A DNA stretch of 64,000 bases from Symbiodinium kawagutii (GCA_009767595.1 VSDK01022078.1:390566-454565); one strand, 5' to 3'; shown: positions 47,195-56,840, counted from the stretch's first letter. Numbers and translations are program-made. Notes: generated from the sequence alone by a model not told the origin.

Positions 47195-47198
47195 AAAT

Positions 47199-47492
47199 GC
47201 ATTGAATGCATCTGCACGGCCCCCGGTGCAACTTCGATATATCGGCTTCGGATTGAGGATCCTGCTGTTGACTCCGTGGCTGCTATGTATGCTCGGATGC
47301 AGCTTGGTTGCAATAGAAGCTTATCCGATGCGCATTTGCAAAATGCAACTCATAGCGTCTTTTGGCAATGTCATCAAAAAAAGTAATCCTTGTACTTTAT
47401 CTCATGTTACCAAGCGCATTGTTGCTGTCATGATGTCCTTGCGGCTTGTTGCAGAACAGAAACTCATTCAGAAGCACATGGAAGGGCCATGA
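47199..47492 (+). CDS. ORF(s), unknown product
   Basis: Two plus frames look coding: RLRIEDPAVDSVAAMYA, RMQLGCNRSLSDAHLQ (to 47386), and, in the other, SHVTKRIVAVMMSLRLV, AEQKLIQKHMEGP (to 47492). An intron or frameshift between them is likely. Confidence 0.4.
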   Translation, partial: ALNASARPPVQLRYIGFGLRILLLTPWLLCMLGCSLVAIEAYPMRICKMQLIASFGNVIKKSNPCTLSHVTKRIVAVMMSLRLVAEQKLIQKHMEGP

Positions 47493-47498
47493 AGGTCC

Positions 47499-47813
47499 GT
47501 GCCCTTCAGGTTTGTGAAAGTGGTGAATGATCCCGAGCGCGTTCTAGATGAAGAACAGGACCGCGGAGAAACCCACTTTGGCCCCGTCCGGCACACAGAG
47601 AAACATGAGAAATCAGTGAAAATCTGTAGGTCTCAGAAATCGGAGTACAACTACATGCTCCAAAATGTTCCAAATCATTATTTTCCCAACGGAATAACTG
47701 ATTACTCATTGAATTCTGGCAAGTTTGGGGTCTATGCATGCACCCACTTGGTGGATGCCGTAGAGTACTGGCCAATAGGCACGGCCGTGCATTCAAACCA
47801 GGATGGCTTTTAA
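47499..47813 (+). CDS. ORF of 104 codons, unknown product
   Basis: Plus frame reads RFVKVVNDPERVLDEEQ, DRGETHFGPVRHTEKHE, KSVKICRSQKSEYNYML and VDAVEYWPIGTAVHSNQ. Acidic start, decent texture. Follows the previous exon in a different frame after CCCTTCAG. Confidence 0.43.
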   Translation: MPFRFVKVVNDPERVLDEEQDRGETHFGPVRHTEKHEKSVKICRSQKSEYNYMLQNVPNHYFPNGITDYSLNSGKFGVYACTHLVDAVEYWPIGTAVHSNQDGF

Positions 47814-47924
47814 TGACTGATCAAATCCGACAGTCATATGGTACCAACAAAAAGGTCTTCAAATTTTCATTTTCGTATGACTTATGGCCTTATACTGCCT
47901 TATGGCTGTATCACCCATTTGGGG

Positions 47925-48097
47925 AAGTAGTGGTGGCGGAATGCTGTGGAACCTTGGCTGGGTTGAGCTGTTCGTTGCTACAGGAGATTTGCAACGAGCA
48001 AACCAGAGCTTTGGCTGTGGCTTGGCATTGGTTCTGTGAACGCCACACTGGGACTGGGACCAGGCGACCCAAAACAACGAGAGAGGGAGCGACCTGA
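47925..48097 (+). CDS. ORF or exon, unknown product
   Basis: Plus frame reads VVVAECCGTLAGLSCSL, LQEICNEQTRALAVAWH and WFCERHTGTGTRRPKTT to TGA. The minus strand is also open (APSLVVLGRLVPVPVWR). Confidence 0.35.
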
Positions 48098-48231
48098 AAC
48101 AACTTGCGAAACATGGAAAAAATCCGCCAGTTGGAGTTGCCAGTTGGAGACTTGAAAAAGCGGCTTCCTTTCCGAAATGGCATCAGTTGCAATTGACAGA
48201 AGCGTTGTATTCTGTTTCACCATGGCTTACC

Positions 48232-48515
48232 ATTGCGGTTCTGAGGATTCATTGAGTCCCTTGGCAAGAAAAAGGGCAGCAGTGGAAGGGTTTTGAATCG
48301 CAGTCATCAGATGCTCCTGGCACACCAAGGTGAGTATAGCCCAGATACCGAGACCATGAACCCGAAGAACTTCTTTATGTCCCGCAATTTGGATGCAAGC
48401 TGAACTTGAGATAACTTGACCATGAATTCTTCCATGCTGAAAGTCATTTTGGGAGGTGTCATTGCCATAGATGTTTCCCCAATTCCTCGAGGCATTATGG
48501 CACTGGGCAAGCGGC
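48232..48515 (-). CDS. minus-strand ORFs with frame switch, unknown
   Basis: Minus strand: one frame reads SAIMPRGIGETSMAMTP, PKMTFSMEEFMVKLSQV, QLASKLRDIKKFF; another continues VHGLGIWAILTLVCQEH, LMTAIQNPSTAALFLAK and GLNESSEPQW to TAA. Both halves look coding but no intron fits between, suggesting a frameshift (pseudogene or assembly error). Confidence 0.42.
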
Positions 48516-48893
48516 AAAAACCGTGACTGTCGCCGGCCTAGTCACTTGGCACTGGGAGCTCTCTCGACATGTCCGAACTGTTGCCCCCAGATGCGTGTAG
48601 ATCCCATTTGTGTACACATAAGCATGGGATAAGTACATTTTTATACACACTTTATTCTGCTCTACATTTATGTGTACGCCTGTGTATCCCCAAATGTACA
48701 ACGTGTGCGGGCGTGTGCGTCGACAGTTTGTAGTGTTGGATTTGTTTTCGTACATCCTAGCCATCCAAGGGCCGGTTCCGCCCTTTGTGCCATCGCACGT
48801 CAGCAGGGATAAGTCGCGCAGGAAGTGCATTGAGGTTCGATCAGTAACATGCCCAAAGATGACATTTGTGACAACAATGAAATACCCTGCCAT
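48495..48893 (-). CDS. possible minus-strand exon region
   Basis: Minus frame reads FIVVTNVIFGHVTDRTS, MHFLRDLSLLTCDGTKG and GTGPWMARMYENKSNTT. The middle (48600-48680) is AT/CA-rich and not coding. Overlaps the plus frame ending VVVAYAPYVRLAC. Confidence 0.3.
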   Translation of the reverse strand: MAGYFIVVTNVIFGHVTDRTSMHFLRDLSLLTCDGTKGGTGPWMARMYENKSNTTNCRRTRPHTLYIWGYTGVHINVEQNKVCIKMYLSHAYVYTNGIYTHLGATVRTCRESSQCQVTRPATVTVFAACPVP

Positions 48894-48939
48894 TGTCGTT
48901 GTTGCATATGCTCCTTATGTTCGACTTGCATGTTGAAAG

Positions 48940-49420
48940 TAACCACAGTCCAGTGGCTGATCCGAAGCAATAGTCGGATGGTAGCACCTGATTTGCCAAG
49001 GCGAATCACCCGTGGATGATGTGTTGGCACGATGGCTTTCTAAGAAACCACCTGCTTATGGCTGCATGAGCTGCGTAGCAGATGTGGATTGCTATCATAC
49101 AGTGGACGAATGATCATAGCACAGCTACCGCTGGTTGAATGGTTTCATGTACATTTCTGTGCACCTTTGCAGTGCGTACTCATTTGTGTAGGGTAAACCG
49201 TTGAACGCCCCGGCAAGAAAAATATACCTTTGCGCAATCTTGGGTGCACTTGTTCTGTGTTTGTTTGTAGTTGCTTGTGAGCATTTGTGCACACGTTTGC
49301 GCATAGATGCACACAATATGAATATGTAGATGTGCGAAGGTCTTTGTTTGGTGACATGGTCGTCCTATGCTGCCAACGCAGATTGAGGTTTTACCAACGA
49401 GAGATCAAGATCTGACTGCA
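48940..49420. other. no confident gene
   Basis: Mixed DNA with a TTTGTGCACA-rich part at 49250-49330. No supported exon. Confidence 0.3.
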
Positions 49421-49672
49421 ATTTTTTGCTTTTAGGGCGCCCGTGCCCTTTTTTCGTTTCCGGGAGTGTCAGCTGCTACTCTCATAGGCTCACTAAGACA
49501 CTCTCAACGGAGAGCATTATAGCCAATTCTCCCGACATGCAGATAGACATAGAAGTGGCCGAAAGATTTGCAGAATGCTTGTGCAAATTGCTTCTTTGGC
49601 TCGAAATGTGCCATGAAAGCTCGATATAAAGATAAAGCTAAAACAAGATAGCACCCGAAGTGTTGAGAGACA

Positions 49673-52123
49673 TTGGCTGAAATTCGCTTGTCTCACCAGC
49701 GGCTTTTGCCTCGTAGAATTTTGCTGCTTGGGTCGATCGCGGGCTTTTCGTTGCTTCGACCGCGTCCTTCCCCACCTGAATTTGGCATCAAATGTTTGGT
49801 GATTCACTTGGTGATTCTTACTGCCACCGAAACCAACCAAACCACGCTCCATGTCGAACATGAGCCAGTGGGGACGGTCATGAAAAACCACTTCTGTGAG
49901 CGGTTTGCCAAAGGCAGAACTGCGCAGCATGCACCGACTCCCAACTCATTATTCAACAAATCTTCACCACGGCTTCACCATGGCTTCACCATGGCTTCAT
50001 TTGAAAAGGGTCCATGGATGTTTTTGGTTTTGGGTTGAAGTGGAGTCCGGTTGCTTGGCATTGCGCGATCTTTTCAGCTGGGTAGCACCCAGCGAAGGTT
50101 TGGCCAACCGCCAACCTGGCACCAGCTTAGTTTCGCCGCTGAACAGCTTAGAGCAGAACTTTTCCAAAGGCTGCTGAAGAAACATGCGCTCGAATTATCC
50201 GTTGAACCTGCTCACCTGCACCTTTTTTTGAAATGTTGGATCGCAAGCTCAGGCGAGCACGAGGGCCGCATGTTGACAAGGCAAATGGCGACAACTGACA
50301 TGTTGTTCTCGATGCCAAACCATCCAAAAGAAAAGATGGCTGAACGTAGAAACCACCACCACTGTCCCCAGGTGATGGATGAAGTGCAAAAACGTTTGCT
50401 GGCGGCCCAGATTGGCTCAGTGACTTCGCTGGCACATGCTGGCACCGGGGCGGAGCTCAGGAGCGAGTTCACTCCCACGGATTTAGCCTTGACGGCGTGG
50501 TCCATCGCCACCATGAGAATGGACCCTCCAGGACTTCGTCGTGGGCAGTTTGGGCGATTTGATGTCGGTGGTTCCATGTGCTTCGGCATGATACCATGGT
50601 GGTCAATGAAACTGCAGGCCTCTACGAAAGCATCAGCAAGTTGTCCTTATCGTGCATCGTTACTTGGCTGCATCTGATGGCACTGTCATGTCTGGCCACG
50701 GGTGACAGCCAGGCCGAGTTTCAGCCACAGGTCTGGGCCCCAGATTTTCTCAGATGGTCGCCGATGGTCCCAGAGCCATCTCAGTTGCACGCAAGGCTTT
50801 GAGCAACATCATGTGGGCCACAGCCACGCTGAGAAAAGAAAACGCTCCTCGGCGCTCGGTTTCAAGATGTTTCAAGGCAGAAGAGAAGGAAACTGCACCC
50901 GAAATTCATATTCATCTCCTTGCATTTACGCATTATTGGCCTGGCAGTAACTATACACATGTTTGTTTCGAAAAGTGAGTCACTTGAGACTTGAATTTGC
51001 GAAGAGATGATGAGCTGAAGACATTTTCTTGGCTCCGAGGATGCTTTGATACGGCATGCTGCATTCGTTGCGGCCCGGGCCTCAGCGCAGCTGTAGATCT
51101 CAGCCATCGCCACCACTCGTGAGGCAAAGCTGTTGGATGCCGGCGTCGATTTTCGGCCTCACGAGTATTCCACCATGGTGTGCCTTGGACGTTTGAAGGG
51201 CCTGCTCAGTGTTTGATGGAGTCTTTTGCCAAGGCTTGGGATTCACAGTCGCATCGACACAGCGTCAACACATTCCAAAACTCGCGCTATTTTGGTCTTT
51301 AAACTTGAGGTGGTCCATGGTCATCACTCAAGCTCGAGAAGAGTGCCTTTTCAGCCGAGTTTCAGGCATCGGTGGCCATTTATGTGCTTGTCAGATCTTG
51401 TCAGAGCACCAGGGTGGGCCCGCTGTGGCATATAAAACCGTGCCTAGATCAACTGTCAGGGCGCGTCATCGACCGCGTTTCTGAGTTCGGTCCACAGGAG
51501 ATCGTGCCGTGGCACCGTGCCAGCGGTGACGATAGGGCTGACATGGGCTGACCATCACTGCTCTGCAGGAACTGACCAACACAGCTTGGGCATTCGCGTC
51601 CTTGGGCATTCGAACCGAGGTCACAACCTCAATGACTCCAAATCAATGACCATTTTGGACGATGATTTGGCCAATTTGTTGCACGATTTTGGACGGTGGA
51701 CCATTTATATGTTGGGAATCGTATCCCTGCTCCAAGCCTTGGCTCTTCGCAGGGCCTCTTCGAAGCTTTGGGAAACGAGTGCTGCTTGGTAGCAGCTCAG
51801 CCACGCGCCTTTGAAAGCCACATCACTGTGCTGCTGGACGCCATCTGAGGCCACCTGAAACTCCGGTATTTCAACATGCGAAAAACTCAGCGCATGAATG
51901 GTGCAGAGATTGCATAGTAGTGGAAGGTTTTTTGTCGCAGCTGCAACTGCTCAGAGTCCAGGAACAGCTGCCAAGGCAAAATTTGACCAACGTTGCGTGG
52001 TCATTTTCGCATTTGGGCATCAATGGAGTTGGTGGTGACCTTCTTGCCGACATAGCTCGGATTGCTAAATCTCGGATTGACGAAATGAGCTTTGGCTGCA
52101 GAACGAGCAAGCTACCACAGTGA
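49673..52123 (+). CDS. octotricopeptide-like (OPR) RNA-binding protein, multi-exon
   Basis: A run of plus-strand exons carrying the repeated helix signature (L/A)LxxxxWxxAxL: TDLALTAWSIATM (50.48 kb), ARKALSNIMWATATL (50.78 kb), ELTNTAWAFASLG (51.57 kb) and QNLTNVAWSFSHLG (51.98 kb). Such OPR-like solenoids are numerous in green algae and dinoflagellates and bind organelle RNAs for processing or translation. The spacing of one to two repeats per exon is usual. Ends of the gene are not defined; no C-terminal RAP domain is recognisable. Confidence 0.65.
50051..50677 (+). CDS. OPR-like protein, largest exon/ORF (208 codons)
   Basis: The longest clean open frame of the window. Contains FAAEQLRAELFQRLLKK, HALELSVEPAHLHLFLK, PQVMDEVQKRLLAAQIG and FTPTDLALTAWSIATMR. 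The part 50310-50540 is most convincing; the start and the last 40 codons may be intron. Confidence 0.55.
   Translation: MLGIARSFQLGSTQRRFGQPPTWHQLSFAAEQLRAELFQRLLKKHALELSVEPAHLHLFLKCWIASSGEHEGRMLTRQMATTDMLFSMPNHPKEKMAERRNHHHCPQVMDEVQKRLLAAQIGSVTSLAHAGTGAELRSEFTPTDLALTAWSIATMRMDPPGLRRGQFGRFDVGGSMCFGMIPWWSMKLQASTKASASCPYRASLLGCI
50700..50870 (+). CDS. OPR-like exon
   Basis: Reads SQMVADGPRAISVARKA, LSNIMWATATLRKENAP in one plus frame. LSNxxWAxATL is the repeat core. Boundaries approximate. Confidence 0.55.
51093..51216 (+). CDS. probable OPR-gene exon
   Basis: Plus frame reads ISAIATTREAKLLDAGV, DFRPHEYSTMVCLGRLK to TGA 51214-51216. Helical, between two repeat-bearing exons. Confidence 0.42.
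51569..51619 (+). CDS. OPR-like exon, canonical repeat
   Basis: Acceptor CATCACTGCTCTGCAG, then exactly 17 codons ELTNTAWAFASLGIRTE, donor GTCACA, phase 0 at both ends. The clearest repeat of the protein. Confidence 0.72.
51960..52123 (+). CDS. OPR-like exon
   Basis: Reads QEQLPRQNLTNVAWSFS, HLGINGVGGDLLADIAR, IAKSRIDEMSFGCR. NLTNVAWSFSxLG followed by LLxxIAxxA is a full two-helix repeat. The frame ends at TGA 52121-52123; a donor before it is likely. Confidence 0.65.
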
Positions 52124-52263
52124 TGTTTGTTGGAGGTCATACCCCGAAAAGGTTCTACATGCGATTTGTTAGGAAAAACCATGGTTTAGGAATTTCGACC
52201 ATGTTTTGCATGCACAACCAGCTGCCCATAATGATGCCCAAGCCAAGAACAAACAAGTGATGA

Positions 52264-52403
52264 TGTCTCAAAATAGGTGTAACCCCAAATCACTGATGTT
52301 TCATCATTTATAGTAAGAAAGTATCCAAAATCATCCATGTTTCATCATAGTGTAAAGTATCCATAACTCGGGGGTCCCCAGTCACTGGCTTTTGAAACAC
52401 CAG
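52264..52403. mobile_element. MITE-like family copy E
   Basis: Left end GATGTCTCAAAATAGGTGTA then ACCCCAAATCA; right end GGGGGTCCCCAGTCACTGG then CTTTTGAAACACC. Terminal inverted repeats similar to copies A-D. Lies between the OPR gene and the next exon. Confidence 0.55.
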
Positions 52404-52425
52404 CCGTTGGATCACCAGCCCCGAG

Positions 52426-52553
52426 GAACGTCCAAGACCTGGCTCAGCTGGTCATGCCCTCAGCTGGAAGCGCTGGAAGCTGCAAGCACTGCACTGGGCA
52501 CAGAAAAGGCCTTGACGCTGCTCTTCTCGCGCCGGGCGAACTATGGCCTCAAG
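52426..52553 (+). CDS. exon, 42 codons, unknown product
   Basis: Acceptor ACCAGCCCCGAG, two bases, then TSKTWLSWSCPQLEALE, AASTALGTEKALTLLFS and RRANYGLK, donor GTGTGG, ending in phase 0. First of a series of plus-strand phase-0 exons to 53.6 kb that probably form one gene. Function unknown. Confidence 0.6.
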
Positions 52554-52728
52554 GTGTGGATGGTGGTGAGGGGTTGATCATCTTCCTGATGTTGAGATGT
52601 TGAGGTTGGTTAGATAGTTGGAGATAGTTGGTGGATGGGTTAGAGTTAGAGAAGGGAAGATTGACTTCTGAAAGTAAAGAAAATCTGTTTGGTCCTCCCC
52701 GTGATAAGCAGACCTTGTGGCAGCTTAG

Positions 52729-52878
52729 GAGCGCGAAGACTGGGACGAAGCCGGAATGCTGGGCAACAAGGAGCTCACTGTGGCTTTGGTACTCGAGGTG
52801 CGCTGCATTGGATCGTTGAGCATGACGAAAGACCTCAATCCTTTTCAGTCCCAGGATCATTTTCTACCCAGAGATTGT
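52729..52878 (+). CDS. exon, exactly 50 codons, unknown product
   Basis: Acceptor GTGGCAGCTTAG, then EREDWDEAGMLGNKELT, VALVLEVRCIGSLSMTK, DLNPFQSQDHFLPRDC and the ideal donor GTGAGT, phase 0 at both ends. One of the most convincing exons in the window. No family recognised. Confidence 0.72.
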
Positions 52879-52932
52879 GTGAGTCAGTAGTTGGGGAATT
52901 ATTTCATGATGTGAAAAAAGATGCATCCTAAG

Positions 52933-53061
52933 ATGCAGCATTTAAGCGAAGTGCAAAGCCATGGCAGGTCACCAGGGCCATGGTCTCCAAGATCCAAAAA
53001 GTTGGTCAAACGCGCCTTGGCGGTTCCCACGAAGCATCAGCATGCGCCCACTGGGTTTCAG
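52933..53061 (+). CDS. exon, 43 codons, basic, unknown product
   Basis: Acceptor GATGCATCCTAAG, then MQHLSEVQSHGRSPGPW, SPRSKKLVKRALAVPTK and HQHAPTGFQ, donor GTAGGT, phase 0 at both ends. A second plus frame (AFKRSAKPWQVTRAMVS) is open, but its phase fits less well. Confidence 0.55.
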
Positions 53062-53210
53062 GTAGGTTCAAGAAACCCCTAACGACGACTGATCTGTTCA
53101 TCGAGCAGCGAGGGGAATTGACCAACTTAGCAGAAATTGGAACCACTGGCTGATTACACGTGGTTTTGACCGGCCAGGGCTGTTTTTTGGAGCTGCCCCA
53201 ACTTAAAAAG

Positions 53211-53327
53211 CAGCCACAGAGGACGCCAGACGATGCCTGGATTGTGCACGATCTCGTCACGGTTTGGATGGAGGCAGCTGTGAAACCAGCAAGCTTGGGC
53301 GTTTTCAAAGAAAGCCAGTTCAAGTGA
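53211..53327 (+). CDS. exon, probably terminal, unknown product
   Basis: Acceptor CCCCAACTTAAAAAG, then QPQRTPDDAWIVHDLVT, VWMEAAVKPASLGVFKE and SQFK to TGA, with an overlapping donor GTGAGA at 53324. The frame is open back to about 53150, so the exon may start earlier. Confidence 0.6.
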   Translation, partial: QPQRTPDDAWIVHDLVTVWMEAAVKPASLGVFKESQFK

Positions 53328-53506
53328 GATACAAATTGCCCTGAAACCGATTTCGAGTCACATTAGTTCATATATTAATGCCAATACGAAATCAAATTGA
53401 TCCAATCAAACTAATATATTCAACAGATAGCTCCTTTGTTACATCTCTGATGTCCATGACCACAGCTGTAGCCCTTCATAGCTCCATGATTCGTAGCTAA
53501 CATCAG

Positions 53507-53590
53507 CAGCGTCAGGAGCACGAGGCCGAGCAGGAGCTGGGAGATACCTGGAAGGTTCTTGACGCGCTGAAAACTCAGCACCGCTGTTAG
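53507..53590 (+). CDS. exon, charged helix, unknown product
   Basis: Acceptor GTAGCTAACATCAG, then QRQEHEAEQELGDTWKV, LDALKTQHRC to TAG 53588-53590. Phase 0 start. Likely the last exon of the 52.4-53.6 kb gene or of an isoform. Confidence 0.5.
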   Translation, partial: QRQEHEAEQELGDTWKVLDALKTQHRC

Positions 53591-53689
53591 CGACTGCGCA
53601 TCGTAGGTTTGTACACGCTATTTGTTGTTTTTAATGGTTTTCAATATGTTTATTTCATGCATTTACTTGGCAGAGATAGACATACATAT

Positions 53690-54430
53690 AATATATATAT
53701 ATATATAACCTTTAGCGCCATAACCCTTACTTTTTGCAGGGTGAAATTGAATACATCGTGTTTTTTAAAAAACCCTTACTAAGTTCGGGTGGTTTGAAAA
53801 AACATCGGGTTTTTCTTTTCGGCTACCCCAAAACTCATTTTTTTGTTTTTCATGTGATAATATGGCACTGGCATTGCTAGAGAGTACGGCTGCCGCAATA
53901 GAGACCGCATATACTAACAAACATATGGCTTTACATGAATTTGGGACGTTTGAATCCCAACACAATTAAAAAAATGTCATTCTGAGGTTTTTTGATCACA
54001 AAAGTACGGGTGGTATGAATTTAGGGATCGCAACCCGTGCTGAACCCGTGCGAAACCCGTGCTAACCCGTGTTTTTTTGTGAAATACATCGTGTTTTTCA
54101 TGAAATACATCGTGTATTTTCGAAACATCGTGTTTTTTCAAACCCGTGCTCAACCCGTACTTTTCCCGTGCTAACCCGTACTAATAGTTCAGGTTAAACA
54201 GGGTACCGCACAGACCATGTTTGATTGCAAAATGGACGCAGTTCAGAGCTCTGAAACCACATGGTTGCAGAAATTCAGCTATGCCTGTGGTCCCCACATG
54301 CTTCGAAACTGCCAGCCATGACGTTGGTTGCACATAGTCCTGTAGCATGACACGGGATAATCCCAAAAAAACACCCCCCAAAAAAACATCGTGTTTTTTT
54401 TAAAACATCGTGTTTTTTTAGCAACCCTAC
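53690..54430. repeat. CATCGTGTTTTT / AACCCGTGCT repeat field
   Basis: A (TA)n run at 53690-53707, then at least six CATCGTG copies followed by T-runs and at least six CCCGTGC or CCCGTAC motifs, densest at 54010-54185 and again at 54383-54425. No regular period. A minus-strand frame (TSWLAVSKHVGTTGIAE) lies between the two dense parts at 54181-54350 and may be real. Confidence 0.6.
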
Positions 54431-54439
54431 GAAAAGTTC

Positions 54440-54840
54440 GGTTTTTGGATTTCAAGGTATACATATATGTCATAAATATAACATATTTCACATATATCAT
54501 ATATATAATTATGTCATGTATACATATAGATGTTACATGTACCATCATATGCCCAACTGTCAAATTCCCTAAAGCCTATTGCTCAGCTTTTTTGGGGAGA
54601 GCACCGCTCTAGCAAAAAAATATATGGACAGCAAGGTCCCCAGATCGCTTACACGGCATTGACCATTCAGAAGCAGCTTGTCATTGTTGTTGATGTTGAA
54701 TGGTCAATGATGAAGCTTCATTGATCACAGGGTGGTCAATAATGGTTTGATTCATGGTCAATATTGCAGCTGAATTATTTAATTATGGCATGGTTACTTA
54801 AGATTGAAGATAACTCATTACAATCAAGAAGGATACTAAG
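54440..54840. other. no gene seen; AT-rich
   Basis: (AT)-rich ATATATCATATATATAATTA-type stretch (54460-54530), then AATGGTCAAT repeats. No exon supported. Confidence 0.35.
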
Positions 54841-54889
54841 AATTGCAGGATAGCAACCCAGCGTGGTGGTTCATTCGGAGCACTGTCAG

Positions 54890-55014
54890 GTTTGTACCAT
54901 CAAGTCTCGGACTTTCTCCGGATGACACCACTGCTGGCTCGCGAGCTGAGCTCAGAGGGGGCGGATCACATCCAAAGTTTGCTCATCAAACTGACCGTTG
55001 CTATGATGCCAGAG
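54890..55014 (+). CDS. exon, 41 codons, helical, unknown product
   Basis: Acceptor GGAGCACTGTCAG, two bases, then LYHQVSDFLRMTPLLAR, ELSSEGADHIQSLLIKL and TVAMMPE, donor GTAAAT. All-helix look. Good splice signals. Confidence 0.58.
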
Positions 55015-55159
55015 GTAAATTATGATCAAGACAACTACTGTCCAATGATAATAAATAAACAGGAAATTACCACAGTAAATAAGTGTCGGTTATCAACTCA
55101 ACAATCATCGACCCGCTGCCTTTGATGGCGATTTGGCGATGAACTATGCTGAAAGAATG

Positions 55160-55656
55160 GCAACGAAGACGCAGAGTTGCTCATCGAGGACTCTTGTAAA
55201 GCCTTACTCGTTTGTCAAGCCTTGACATCCTTAAGAAAGACGTCGGAATTCAAGGACATCAATCTTCCTAAGCCTGAACACGCATGTCATGTTTCCACAG
55301 ATTCCGATTCCTTGAGGCCATGGCATGCGGCTCTGTGGTGCAATCTGCACATGTTCCGATCTACGAACAGTTTCTCGGCGTCAGCGAAACTTGTCAGCAC
55401 AACTTGTCGGATCCCAGTTGTTAAGGTCGTTTCGCGACCTGGACATGAGGCGTGGACTCCACACTGGGGATCATCAGTTGAAGACCTGCTACTTAAAGGG
55501 AGGCCGACCGGTGGAGATGAAACACAGCTGCTTTGGAGGTCCCTGGGGATCAAGTACACTGGACGGCTGCTGGCGCAACTCAACTTGACTGACAGGCGGA
55601 ATGTCCAAACGCTGAGCGCAGGGAACAAGATCCGGGTGAAGAGCTGTTGCAAATAA
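55160..55656 (+). CDS. ORF of 159+ codons with alternative internal frame
   Basis: One plus frame is open to TAA 55654-55656 with NEDAELLIEDSC (then a possible donor GTAAAG) and SVEDLLLKGRPTGGDET, QLLWRSLGIKYTGRLLA. Inside it a different frame, 55319-55423, reads MACGSVVQSAHVPIYEQ, FLGVSETCQHNLSDPSC and looks better than the host frame there. A spliced mixture is likely. Confidence 0.42.
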
Positions 55657-55828
55657 GAATGGGAGATGTTTGAACCGGTTGAACTGGCTGGGAGTTGGCA
55701 CTGGATGGTCATCCAATGTCATCCATGAAACACCAGTTTTTAACCATCATCAACCGAGATTCATGAACCGTGATTGATCAGCTTGTGAACCAATCATTGG
55801 CCGATCACATGGTTCTATCCTCGCGCAG

Positions 55829-55928
55829 GGAGAACGACGATTTGGCCGAGTCTGCCCGGCAGTTCCTAGCAGAGGAGCGAGCGCAGCTTCTACAGCAGGA
55901 CGGGATCTCCGCTGAGGACATCAATGGG
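55829..55928 (+). CDS. exon, 33 codons, acidic helix, unknown product
   Basis: Acceptor CTATCCTCGCGCAG, one base, then ENDDLAESARQFLAEER, AQLLQQDGISAEDING, donor GTTCGT. Exact codon count and strong amphipathic acidic helix. Same strand as the 54.9-55.6 kb exons. Confidence 0.6.
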
Positions 55929-56175
55929 GTTCGTCCATCAATAATGCTACTTACTAACTACTTACTATTCAATAATAATATGAATTAATTACTAATCAAT
56001 AACCACCAGTCTTGGGGGGGACGCCATTTTTGGACAAACCCGATGGGATTGAATTTTCAGTTTGTGACAGGATCCTGGGGCAGGCAGTCAGAACTGGTGC
56101 CTGTTCAGCTCCTCGGTTGCCAAGTGCTGAACCCACTTACTTTGCTCGTTGAACTTTTGGGGAGCTGAGGATTCC

Positions 56176-56334
56176 ATCTTCAGTCCGAACTGAGAGAAGC
56201 TCAGGACACGGCTCACGGAAGTATTGTGGCTTCAGTGCCTTGTGGAATTTGTTCGATCTTTTTGTGCTTTCAAGTGTTCCTTTGCAAAGCTTCCAACTTC
56301 GCCATTCGGCACATTGCAAGGAGCTTGATGGCAT
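56176..56334 (+). CDS. possible exon, unknown
   Basis: Plus frame reads SELREAQDTAHGSIVAS, VPCGICSIFLCFQVFLC and KASNFAIRHIARSLMAY to TGA. Minus strand and other plus frames are open too. Confidence 0.35.
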
Positions 56335-56444
56335 ACGTGTGAGGACTGCAGCATACCGCAGCTTCCATGCAGCTTCACCGGTGGTGTAACTGACCCGTCG
56401 CAGGAGTTGTGGTGGCGATCCCTTGGCCTTGGAACTTCTGGATC

Positions 56445-56618
56445 CTCCCCGAGAGGTGCACCCTGCGCCACCCTGTAGTGCCCAAGGGCAGGGCCAGTGC
56501 TGCTGCAACAGCTGAGGCCCATCTGGTGGCGGTTCGTTTAAGCAACGACCGCCTGAACCATCGCCGAAGAGACGCCGAGTTCCGTGCGCTCGACCCTGAG
56601 ATGCGCAGCAGCGCGTAG
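56445..56618 (+). CDS. possible exon, unknown
   Basis: Plus frame reads PERCTLRHPVVPKGRAS, AAATAEAHLVAVRLSND, RLNHRRRDAEFRALDPE to TAG. A 187-codon minus frame overlaps but is Gly/Cys/Pro-rich, as expected for antisense of a GC-rich exon. Confidence 0.38.
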   Translation, partial: LPERCTLRHPVVPKGRASAAATAEAHLVAVRLSNDRLNHRRRDAEFRALDPEMRSSA

Positions 56619-56840
56619 CTCCACGGCATGACCCCGTGGCCCCGTGAGGATCGCCCACATTGCCGGCGTCCTGCGGAGCCTCATCCCCAATGCCGACCAA
56701 CTGATGCAGGCTGGACTGTGGAGCAGTTCATTGGAGCCACATTGGAAGAGTCATAATTTGTGGCTAGTGAATCGCCATCATTGAATGACCACTATTCACA
56801 ACTTGTGATGCATCCAACTTCTTTGTTCTGTATGGGTCAG

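Noticed and set aside
54010-54185. Telomere-like repeats
   Set aside because: AACCCGTGCT units resemble but do not match the plant/dinoflagellate TTTAGGG repeat and lack a fixed period.
56137-56700. 187-codon minus-strand ORF
   Set aside because: Rich in Gly, Cys and Pro as expected for antisense of GC-rich exons; plus-strand frames in the same place have better texture and ends.
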